Shown: positions 27,809 through 36,000 of the stretch, piece by piece
How the letters are laid out: every line of letters starts with the position of its first letter
How positions within the stretch are numbered: position 1 is the first letter of the stretch
Assembly (NCBI RefSeq): GCF_024749045.1
Contig: NZ_CP087184.1
Coordinates: 2,480,001 to 2,544,000 of the forward strand
Origin: Pseudomonas sp. B21-028
Lineage (GTDB): Bacteria; Pseudomonadota; Gammaproteobacteria; Pseudomonadales; Pseudomonadaceae
Direction of reading: 5' to 3'
DNA length: 64,000 bases
The notes under the pieces: model-generated
Seen by the model: only the letters and a program-made list of their open reading frames with translations
Databases searched by the model: none
Told to the model about the DNA's origin: nothing
Translations under genes and position numbers: made by a program

Positions 27809-27828
27809 CCGCCATCGGGAGATGGCGG
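27809..27828 (+). terminator. Hairpin directly after bcsC
   Basis: CCGCCATC (27809-27816), loop GGGA, GATGGCGG (27821-27828) forms a perfect 8-bp stem 12 bases after the bcsC stop. There is no T tract, so it may be an RNA-stabilising 3' hairpin or a weak terminator. Confidence 0.45.
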
Positions 27829-28175
27829 CAGAGGAAATCGATAGATGGCGCGAGAAACCCCCTGGGTCGTATCCCATACCCGCATGTATTGGGATTACTC
27901 CAGCAATACCTGGATGACGACCATCGCCACGCCCGATGTGGCTGCCTCCGGCAAGCACCGCATCCTGGCCTGTGTCGACGTTCTGCTGGATGAACTGATG
28001 AAGCGCACGGCGCGTACAGCACGCTGTTCATCGCCGAACGGGGAGGGCACGCTGATCTACCATCCCGGAAAACCAGGTAGCCGCGCCGCTGTTTCGGTTG
28101 CTCCAGGCGACGCGGCTGCTCGGTGTGGGCAAGGAGCGAGGGCGCAATCAGGCGGTGCTGGCGGATATTCAATGA
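27823..28175 (+). pseudogene. Frameshifted remnant of a dCACHE-type periplasmic sensor domain
   Basis: Peptide pieces resembling one protein appear in alternating frames over about 350 bases. They are 'MAAEEIDRWREKP' at the start, then in a second frame 'WVVSHTRMYWDYSSNTWM' continuing 'TTIATP' and 'CVDVLLDELMKRT', then 'GAYSTLFIAERGG' in a third frame, 'GTLIYHP' in the second frame again, and finally 'NQVAAPLFRLLQATRLLG' running to a stop at 28175. The middle matches the dCACHE signature (Y-x-D-x-x-x-x-x-W-x-x-x-x-x-x-P, then a VD-x-x-L-x-x-L helix) found in chemoreceptors and diguanylate cyclases. At least three frameshifts and the loss of both ends make it a dead fragment. A former diguanylate cyclase next to bcs is plausible but unproven. 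Confidence 0.6.
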
Positions 28176-28205
28176 GAGCACTCGGATTTGTTGTGAAAAG
28201 GATCT

Positions 28206-28237
28206 GCAAGCCCCTTTCAATCCGCCCGCGGGCTTGC
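28206..28237. terminator. Hairpin between the pseudogene and the AraC-type gene
   Basis: GCAAGCCC (28206-28213) and GGGCTTGC (28230-28237) form an 8-bp stem with a 16-base loop. An A+T-rich stretch follows (28245-28275) that probably contains the promoter of the downstream regulator. It could be the old terminator of the decayed gene. Confidence 0.4.
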
Positions 28238-28306
28238 GCTTTGGATAAATGGATAATATGTTAACTAAAATAACAACGCAGATGCCGGCCTCCTTGAGGT
28301 GCAACC

Positions 28307-29269
28307 ATGATTCCTTCCTTTTCCCGCGATAATTCAGCGACGTTCGAATACTGGAGCGCTTCTCTTCAATCCGCCTGTGGAAATCTCTCAACGACGCCCT
28401 CGCAGCGTCATGGTTTGTTCATCGGGGAGATCCATCGGCGGGACTTTGGCGGGTTGGGCATCGCCCATGTCAGGACCAACGCCGGGTACATTGCCCGTCG
28501 GTGCCCCAACGCCGATCACGGCGACGATCAGTATTGCTTTCTGATTTTTCAGCGAAGCGGTCGGCAACGCATCCAGCAGATGGGACAAACGATTGAGTTG
28601 ACCACGGGGGATCTGGCACTGGTTGATTCGGCCAGTGCATTTGAAATCGAGCCGGGTGGATTGATCGAAAATGTGTCGACTCATTTGCTGCGCGACATCG
28701 TCGAACAACAGCTGAAGGGGCAGCCGCTGTTTGGAAAGCTGTCTCGCAATTGCGTTTCCACACGGCTTATGCGCACCTTGATTCACTCCGTCAGTGATCC
28801 GCAACTCTGCAACGGTGTCAGACATCCACAGGAAGATGGAAACGCCATACAGTCAGCGTTGCTGGCGCTGCTGAGGCCCGCATTGAGTGATCAGGCTCAA
28901 CTACCGGTCATGGAAGAAAAGCTTGAACCGAGTGAGTTGTATGGCCTGGCGATCAAACTGATCGATGAGCAATTGCAGGACAACTCGCTCACCCCTGCCA
29001 ACCTGGCGAGTCAACTACGCCTCTCCGTCAGACAGCTGTACAGGCTGTTCGAAGAACAGGGTGAGACGATAAGTCGTTACATTCAGTGTCGACGGTTGGA
29101 ACGGGTTGCACACGATCTTTGTGCCTATGAGCTCACCCAGGAATCCATCACGCAAATCGCTTTCAAGTGGGGATTTTTCGACGCTGCTCATTTCAGCCGC
29201 GCCTTCAAGCGTCGTTTTCAGCTATCCCCACGAGATTATCGAATGAATGTCTCATTGCTCCGTCAATAG
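28307..29269 (+). CDS. FeaR-like AraC family transcriptional regulator
   Basis: A 320-residue regulator with an N-terminal AraC-binding-like ligand domain (about 30-190, 'YCFLIFQRSGRQRIQQMGQ') and a C-terminal AraC helix-turn-helix (about 220-315, 'NLASQLRLSVRQLYRLFEE' and 'ITQIAFKWGFFDAAHFSRAF'). It resembles FeaR, the activator of aromatic amine oxidation in enterobacteria, and regulators of phenylethylamine/phenylethanol genes in pseudomonads. GAGGTG five bases before ATG 28307 supports the start. The quinohaemoprotein alcohol dehydrogenase and outer-membrane protein downstream are its likely targets. Confidence 0.88.
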   Translation: MIPSFSRDNSATFEYWSASLQSACGNLSTTPSQRHGLFIGEIHRRDFGGLGIAHVRTNAGYIARRCPNADHGDDQYCFLIFQRSGRQRIQQMGQTIELTTGDLALVDSASAFEIEPGGLIENVSTHLLRDIVEQQLKGQPLFGKLSRNCVSTRLMRTLIHSVSDPQLCNGVRHPQEDGNAIQSALLALLRPALSDQAQLPVMEEKLEPSELYGLAIKLIDEQLQDNSLTPANLASQLRLSVRQLYRLFEEQGETISRYIQCRRLERVAHDLCAYELTQESITQIAFKWGFFDAAHFSRAFKRRFQLSPRDYRMNVSLLRQ

Positions 29270-29466
29270 ACGCCAGCAGATCAGGTTGGCAAGGAATGCA
29301 AAGCAGCCCTGTCACGCTCAGTCAAGCGTTCCTGGCTCATCTCAATTCTAATGAACGTCAGTCAGTTCGAGTTCTGAGCGCTGGCAACGGTTTCCTGAGC
29401 GCGCTTGATAGCGCGTGTAGTGAAGCACTAGAACAACAATAAGTATGAGATTGGAGCATCCTGATC

Positions 29467-31584
29467 ATGAGAACGTTGCCCTTGCCACTGCTCTTGGGGC
29501 TGCCCTTGCTGGTGTCCAGTTTGTCGGGATTTGCTGATACACAGTCTTCGGCGGCGCGTGTCGATGGTGTGCGTATCGTTCAGGCAAACAATGAGCCCGG
29601 CAACTGGATGGCGCATGGACGCACCTATGACGAGCAGCGCTTCAGCCCGCTGAACACAATCAATGACGGTAACGTGAAGCAATTGGGCATGGCCTGGACG
29701 CAGAAGCTGGATATCGATCTGGGCACCGAGGCCACCCCCATCGTCGTTGATGGGGTGATGTACACCACGGGGGCGTTCAGCATTGTCTATGCGATCGACG
29801 CCGCAACCGGCGAACGTTTGTGGAAGTACGACCCGAAAGTTCCTCCTGAAAATCTCAGCCAGGGGTGTTGCGGGCCGGTCAACCGAGGTGTTGCTGTCTG
29901 GAATGGAAAAGTCTATGTCGGCAGCTTTGACGGTCGCCTGATTGCATTGGATGCGGCAACCGGTCAGCCGGTCTGGAGTGTCGACACCATCATCGACCGC
30001 AGCAAGAGTTATTCAATTACTGGCGCGCCACGCATTGTCAAAGGCAAGGTGCTTATAGGCAACGGGGGCGCTGAGTTTGGCGTACGTGGCTATGTGACCG
30101 CCTACGATGCCGAGACCGGCAAGCAGGACTGGCGTTTCTTTACGGTGCCGGGCGACCCGAAGCTGCCTCCCGAGAATCCTGCCATGGCGCTGGCGCTCAA
30201 GAGCTGGAAAGGCGACGGCTGGGTCAAGTGGGGCGGTGGCGGTACCGTTTGGGACTCCATGGCTTATGACCCGGAGCTGGACTTGCTGTACATCGGCACC
30301 GGCAACGGCTCACCCTGGAACTACAAGTTTCGCACCGAGGGTGAGGGTGACAATCTCTTTGTCTCCTCCATCGTCGCGCTACGCCCAGACAGCGGCGAGT
30401 ATGTCTGGCATTACCAGGTCACGCCCAAGGATCAATGGGACTTCACCGCCACCCAGCATATGATTCTGGCCGACCTGAAAATCGACGGGAAGCTGCGCAA
30501 GGTCCTGATGCAAGCGCCGAAGAACGGTTTCTTTTATGTACTGGACCGCACCAGTGGCAAGCTTTTATCCGCCAAGAATTTCGTTCCGGTCAATTGGGCC
30601 AGTGGCATCGATCTGCAGACCGGTCGGCCGATTTACACCGGCAAGGCCGACTATTCGAGCGGACCCAAGGTCGTGCAGCCGAGTTTTTTGGGCGGACATA
30701 ACTGGCACCCGATGTCGTTCAACCCGAAAACCGGGTACGTCTATATCCCGGCGCAACTGACCCTGGCTGAACTCAAAGCCGCTGATAAACCGCAGTTCTT
30801 CCCAAACAAGTCGGTGGTCAATTTTGGCTTGGATGTTCCCGACCTGCCTGAAGATCCGAAGCAGCTCAAGTCGATCCGCGATGCATGGTCCGGTGAGTTG
30901 ATCGCTTGGGATCCGGTCAAGCAAAAAGCGGTATGGAAACAGGCGTATATCAGCGCGGGGAATGGAGGCACGCTGAGCACGGCCGGAAATCTGGTATTCC
31001 AGGGTACCGCTGATGGGCGGGTGGTGGCCTACAGCGCCGACAAAGGCGAGAAACTTTGGGAGCATCGGGCCAACTCCGGGGTGATGGCCGGGCCGGTTAC
31101 TTATACCGTCAAAGGCGAGCAATACGTGGCGTTCTCGGTAGGCTGGGGCGGCATCATTCCACGATTGACCGGCCCTTTGACCAACAAAGGCAAGGTACTC
31201 GCCGAGTCAAGGGTCATTGCTTTCAAACTTGGGGCGACGGGTGAGTTGCCACAGGCCAGGACCCCGCCTGTGCTGCCGCAGACCGAGTTGGAGCTCAAGG
31301 CCAGCCCCGAACAACTGGTCCAGGCACGTTCCATGTTCAACGGATTGTGTGCGGGCTGTCACGGACTGAATGCAATCGGCGGCGGAGAGGTGCCGGACTT
31401 GCGCTACTTGACCATGGATAAGCATGCGGCTTTCCCGGCGTTTCTCAGCGGTGCTCGAATGAGCGGTGGGATGCCGAGTTTCGCCGACATCCTCAAGGCC
31501 GATGATATGGAACTGATCCGTCAGTACCTGATCAAGCGCACCCATGATTTGCAGGCCGAGCTTAAAGACTCCGCCAAGCCCTGA
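29467..31584 (+). CDS. PQQ-dependent quinohaemoprotein alcohol dehydrogenase (type II)
   Basis: 705 residues with a Sec signal peptide (about 1-23). The eight-bladed quinoprotein propeller carries the vicinal disulfide C134-C135 ('SQGCCGP') that packs on PQQ, the 'GNWMAHGRTYDEQRFSPL' entry motif, and the catalytic aspartate in 'PKDQWDFTATQH'. A C-terminal cytochrome c domain has the haem site CAGCH (628-632) and a later methionine in 'MSGGMPSF'. It oxidises primary or aromatic alcohols in the periplasm and passes electrons through its own haem. The FeaR-like gene upstream hints at aromatic alcohols; a PqqA gene lies 1.1 kb downstream. A second electron carrier is not seen nearby. Confidence 0.93.
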   Translation: MRTLPLPLLLGLPLLVSSLSGFADTQSSAARVDGVRIVQANNEPGNWMAHGRTYDEQRFSPLNTINDGNVKQLGMAWTQKLDIDLGTEATPIVVDGVMYTTGAFSIVYAIDAATGERLWKYDPKVPPENLSQGCCGPVNRGVAVWNGKVYVGSFDGRLIALDAATGQPVWSVDTIIDRSKSYSITGAPRIVKGKVLIGNGGAEFGVRGYVTAYDAETGKQDWRFFTVPGDPKLPPENPAMALALKSWKGDGWVKWGGGGTVWDSMAYDPELDLLYIGTGNGSPWNYKFRTEGEGDNLFVSSIVALRPDSGEYVWHYQVTPKDQWDFTATQHMILADLKIDGKLRKVLMQAPKNGFFYVLDRTSGKLLSAKNFVPVNWASGIDLQTGRPIYTGKADYSSGPKVVQPSFLGGHNWHPMSFNPKTGYVYIPAQLTLAELKAADKPQFFPNKSVVNFGLDVPDLPEDPKQLKSIRDAWSGELIAWDPVKQKAVWKQAYISAGNGGTLSTAGNLVFQGTADGRVVAYSADKGEKLWEHRANSGVMAGPVTYTVKGEQYVAFSVGWGGIIPRLTGPLTNKGKVLAESRVIAFKLGATGELPQARTPPVLPQTELELKASPEQLVQARSMFNGLCAGCHGLNAIGGGEVPDLRYLTMDKHAAFPAFLSGARMSGGMPSFADILKADDMELIRQYLIKRTHDLQAELKDSAKP

Positions 31585-31673
31585 ATCAACATTTCCCGAC
31601 GTTCCATCGGAGGCTCGCACGCGAGCCGCCCCGGACAACTGCTGCCGACAATAAAAATAATGAGGTCTGAGCC

Positions 31674-32564
31674 ATGGTCAAACATTCGACTCCAATCACC
31701 GGTGCTTCAGCATCAGGCTTACGCAATGTGGTTTCCGTATGCATTCTTGCAGCGCTTTCGTCAGCGGCGCTGGCCGAAGTAAAGCCAGATCCCGGCGACT
31801 ATACCGCCTTGCCCAAGGGCACCGATGTGCTGGCGATATACCAACTGAATCCTCGTGGCGACGAGTACTATTCTGGCGGTCACAAAGTGGTCGATGACCT
31901 CGACTTGAAATTAAATGTGGGGGTGTTGAGGCTGGTCCACTTCACAGACTTCTTCGGTACTGGTTACACCTGGGACCCGCAAGTCGTGATCCCTTTCGGC
32001 TATCAGGAAGTAGGGCTCAGCGACAGCAAAACCTCCGGGCTGGGGGATATCACCTTCGGCGGTACGTTATGGACCATCGGCGATCTTGAGCGCAACGAAC
32101 ACTTGGGCTGGTCAGTGTTCGTCACCGCGCCGACCGGCAGTGACAAGAACGAAGGCTTTGGCTTGAGCAACAATCGTTGGGCGGTGGATTTCCAGGTGGG
32201 CTACATCAAGGGGCTGACGGACAAGATCAGTTGGGATGTGATTGCCGAAAGCGAGTTCTACAGCGATCAGCGCGCCACCCATTCGAAAAAAGATCCGTTG
32301 CTCCAGTTGCACAACCATTTGCGATACAACTTCACAAGCGAGACTTACGCCGCGATTACCTATCGGCATAACTGGGGCGCGAAAGAGACCCTTGACGGCG
32401 TCACTCTGGCCACCAGTCATGACAACGGCACGGCGGGCTTCACGGTGGCGACCATGGTCAACAAGCAGTTGCAACTGATGGGGCAGGTGATGCGCGATGT
32501 ATCGGTGCGTGAAGGGGTAAAAATCGATAACTCGCTGCAGTTTCGACTGGCCTACTTTTACTGA
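31674..32564 (+). CDS. Outer-membrane MetA-pathway-type transporter
   Basis: 296 residues with a signal peptide (cut after 'SSAALA', about residue 34) and a beta-barrel pattern of alternating aromatic strands ending in '...FRLAYFY', a typical C-terminal outer-membrane insertion signal. It resembles the Phenol_MetA_deg family, outer-membrane proteins found in aromatic-compound operons and thought to aid substrate uptake. It lies 90 bases after the alcohol dehydrogenase on the same strand, so it probably admits the alcohol or a related hydrophobic compound. Confidence 0.82.
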   Translation: MVKHSTPITGASASGLRNVVSVCILAALSSAALAEVKPDPGDYTALPKGTDVLAIYQLNPRGDEYYSGGHKVVDDLDLKLNVGVLRLVHFTDFFGTGYTWDPQVVIPFGYQEVGLSDSKTSGLGDITFGGTLWTIGDLERNEHLGWSVFVTAPTGSDKNEGFGLSNNRWAVDFQVGYIKGLTDKISWDVIAESEFYSDQRATHSKKDPLLQLHNHLRYNFTSETYAAITYRHNWGAKETLDGVTLATSHDNGTAGFTVATMVNKQLQLMGQVMRDVSVREGVKIDNSLQFRLAYFY

Positions 32565-32684
32565 GTTGTCAGCGCAGACCCTGGCCGGGTGACGATTGAG
32601 CAATTGACATGAACCATCCGCCAGCGTAGCGAGGCATAGACTGTTCAAGAGCGACACCCACTAAAATCACAAGAGGAACGAATC

Positions 32685-32756
32685 ATGTGGACTAAACCGA
32701 CCTATACCGATTTGCGCATCGGCTTCGAAGTGACCATGTACTTCGCCAACCGCTGA
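32685..32756 (+). CDS. pqqA: PQQ precursor peptide PqqA
   Basis: A 23-codon gene: the product starts [14 protein letters not shown] and ends EVTMYFANR. The glutamate and tyrosine of the E-V-T-M-Y core are the two residues cross-linked by PqqE to build PQQ. AGAGGA lies nine bases before ATG 32685. The peptide is nearly identical to other Pseudomonas PqqA sequences as I recall them. No pqqB, C, D or E gene is adjacent, so this is a stand-alone, probably supplementary copy, placed with the PQQ alcohol dehydrogenase so that cofactor precursor supply rises with enzyme demand. Confidence 0.95.
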   Translation: MWTKPTYTDLRIGFEVTMYFANR

Positions 32757-33080
32757 CACACAGGACGCGTGGATCGTCCCACGGGCTTCGACGGAAACTG
32801 CATCACCGCGACTTGCACCCGGCTGAGTGCGGTGATTAGCGAGACAGGGTGGCCCCCTTGCAGCGTTGGCGTGATCCTGTGCACGCGCGGGTGGTTTTCG
32901 TCGAAAACACAGAAAAACCTTTCAGAAATTGAGTATCGCGCCGATATTTATGAAAGGTTATCCCAGGTTTTCTTGAAGTCAGTTTTCCATGGCGTATCAA
33001 GAGCTCCCAAGGAATAACCTTTACCCTGCGAGGAGCCACCGACAAGCCCCTCCCCATAAGCGACTGTTTAGTGAGTACAG
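32757..33080. other. Intergenic region between pqqA and the multi-PAS kinase
   Basis: No gene is supported. A 5-bp dyad, CGTGG-ATCGTC-CCACG, starts about 12 bases after the pqqA stop and could be a weak terminator. An 82-codon frame at 32769-33017 has no ribosome site and no family resemblance. The promoter of the kinase gene must lie here, but no clear -10/-35 pair was fixed. Confidence 0.5.
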
Positions 33081-36000
33081 ATGATGCTCTCTATGGAAAC
33101 GGACGCGTTAAACGCACGGATGGCGCAATCCCAACTGTTCGCAGCAACCTTTGATCTGGTGTCCTGTGCCCTGGTTTTACTAGACGATCAGGGTCGGATA
33201 GTGAAGGTCAATGGCGCATTTTCCGAGCTGTTTGGCTACATTCTGGCGGACCTGTCAGGGGCACCGTTTGACGAGCTGCTTCATCAGGCCGATCACCTGG
33301 TCTCGCAGGACGTGCAGGGGCAAGACTTGCCATGGGGGCTCGTTGGCCACGCCACTGAACTGTCCTATCGACACAAGAATGGCAGTCTGTTGCATGGCCG
33401 CAGCAAGCTGGCGGACGTGGGCGCATTTCTACTGGTCGAGATCACCCCGATCGAAGCCCCTCAGAGCCTGGATGAATTTCTCGAGCAGGACCACTGGCTG
33501 CACCGGATCACCGAAACCGCTCCGGGCATCATCGGCACCTTTCGCCTGGGCCGCGACGGCACGCTCTCCATGCCTTGGATCTCGCCTGGCTACGAAAATT
33601 ACTACGGTGTGACGGTTCAGGAGCTCAAGCGCGACGTCAGTATTCTGTTCGAACGTATTCACCCGGACGATGTTGCCCGGGTTCAAGAAACAATCGCCGA
33701 GTCGGCACGTTCCCTAAGCCCCTGGCAATGCGAATATCGGGTCCGTCATCCACAAAAGGGCGAGATCTGGCTCGAGGGCCGTTCCAGGCCAACGCTGGAA
33801 GCGGACGGTTCGATCATCTGGTTCGGTTTCCTGCATGACATCAGCGAACGTAAAGGCGTCGAACAGGCACTGCAAGAGAGTGAAGAGCGGTTGCGCCTGG
33901 CTTTTGAATCAGCAGCTATCGGCATGGCGCTGCTGGCCCTCGATGGTCACTGGCTACGCGTCAATCCGTTTCTTTGCCAGATGCTCGGGTGCACTGAAGA
34001 CCAGTTATTGCAAACGAGCAGCCAGTCCCTGACTCACCCGGACGATCTGTCCGCAGAACAGGTTTATTGTCAGCGCCTGCTCATGGGGGAAATACCCCAT
34101 ATGCGTCTGGAGAAACGCTACCGGCACCGAGGCGGCCATTATCTTCGAGTGCGATTGACGACCAGCGTGATACGCGCCCAGGACGGCACCCCCTTGTATT
34201 TCATCCTCCAGATCGAAGACCTCAGCCGCCTTTTCGAAGCAGAGGGACGTGTCTCGCTGCTGGACTTTGCCCTCAGCCATGTGCATGAAGCCGCGTTTCT
34301 GGTCGATTGTCAGGCCCGCTTCCGCTACGTCAACGACGAAGCCTGTCGAAGCCTGGGGTACAGCCGGGAAGAGCTGCTGGGCATGAGCGTCGGCGACATA
34401 GACATTGCCTGGAGCAACGAGCAGGTAATGGATCGTTACTTTTGCACTTCAGGGGCTTCAGAGTCTCCCCCCTACTTTATCGAGAGTCGCAACCGAACCA
34501 AGGCCGGCGACGTCTTTCCAGTCGAGATCAGCATTTCTTTTATTGAACTCGACGGCCAGCACTACAACCTTGCGCTGGCCCGAGACATTACCGAGCGCAA
34601 GCGGCTGCAAGCGGCGCAGAGGGACACCGAAAGGCGCTACCAGGAAATTTTCGATAACTCATCGGATTGCCTCTATCTGTTGGAGGTGACCGACAATCGG
34701 CGCTTTCGGTATCTCGAGATCAACAATGCGTTCGAACGTGCGTCGGGGTTCTATCGTGAACAGCTGCTTGGCGGATACGTCGGTGAGTCGAGCGTGGCGC
34801 AAACCGCGCGCAAAATACTCGCACCACTCGAGCGTTGCCTGGCGAGCGGGGAAACTATCGAGTGTGAAGATGAACTTGAGTTGCCCGCGGGGAACATCGC
34901 GACGCTTTCAACGTTCATTCCCGTTCGTGATGAACAGGGCCATATCTATCGTATCGTCGGAATCAGCCGCGATGTCAGCGAGCGCAAACGGATGGAAATC
35001 CGGCTGCTGACTAGCGAGCAGCAATTTCGCGCGTTGGCGGAAAACTCGCTGAATCTGATTATCCGCTACGACCTGAATTGTCGGCGAATCTACGTCAACC
35101 CGGCGTTCGAGCGCGAGACCGGCCTCTCTGCCGCTCAGGCGCTGGAACAGTCGCTCGAAGACAGTTGGAATGCGGACACACAGGTTGGCTCCTACCTGGA
35201 GAAGTTGCGGCAGGTGATGGCCACGGGGAATCCGTTGGAAACCGTCCTGGAATGGGCCTGTCCGGACACCGGAAAGATTGTTTCACACGCCGTTCAGTTA
35301 ATCGCCGAGCGCGCCTTGGATGGCTCGGTGGTCAGCGTTCTGGCCAAGGGACACAACATCACTGCTTTGAAACGTCACAAACGCCTGGAAGAAGTCAGGC
35401 TGCGCATCTTCGAGCGGCTGGCACGGTGTGCCCCGCTGCCGGAAATATTAGCGTTGGTGAGCCATTATGTTGAGCTGGACCAACCGGACTTGTTGGCCTG
35501 CATCATGCTGGCGGATGACGATGGTCGCTACCTGCGTCTCGCCTCGGCGCCTCGGGTGTTACCGGAGCATTCGCAGATGATGGCGTGCGTCGAAATTGCA
35601 GAAGGCAGCGGAACTTGCGGTACTGCCGCCTGGCGTGGTGCCCGGGTCATTGCCGAGGATCTGGCGACGCATCCCTATTGCGGTGATTTCCGCGAACTGG
35701 CCAGCAAGATCGGTGTGCGAGCCTGCTGGTCGGAGCCGATCAAGGACTCCGTTGGCAAAGTTCTGGGCACTTTCTGCATCTTTTTACGCCAACCGGGACT
35801 GCCGTCGCAGGACAACCTCAAGCTGGCTTATCAGGCCAGCCACCTGGCAGCCATCGCTATCGAGCGCAGGCGCGCCGAGACATTATTGTTGGAAAGCGAA
35901 CAACGTTACCGGGACATTTTCGACAATTCCCTGGACCCCCTGTTCCTACTGGAGGTGATGGATGGACGCTTTCGCTACCTTGAGGTCAACCCTGCCTTTG

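Noticed and set aside
27573..28391. A 272-codon minus-strand open frame across the bcsC end and the gap
   Set aside because: It is antisense to the bcsC barrel, rich in Arg/Pro/Ser as expected for a shadow frame, has no family motif and no ribosome site; plus-strand dCACHE fragments explain the gap better.
29287..29300. A sigma-54-like TGGCA...TGCA element upstream of the PQQ dehydrogenase
   Set aside because: The GG and GC dinucleotides are 10 rather than 12 bases apart, so it does not meet the -24/-12 rule.
29299..29442. A 47-codon frame between the AraC gene and the alcohol dehydrogenase
   Set aside because: The purine-rich AAGGA abuts its ATG with no spacer, and the product has no known relatives that I recognise.
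32769..33017. An 82-codon frame after pqqA
   Set aside because: It is not similar to any pqq gene, lacks a ribosome site and has an unusual cysteine content for a Pseudomonas protein.
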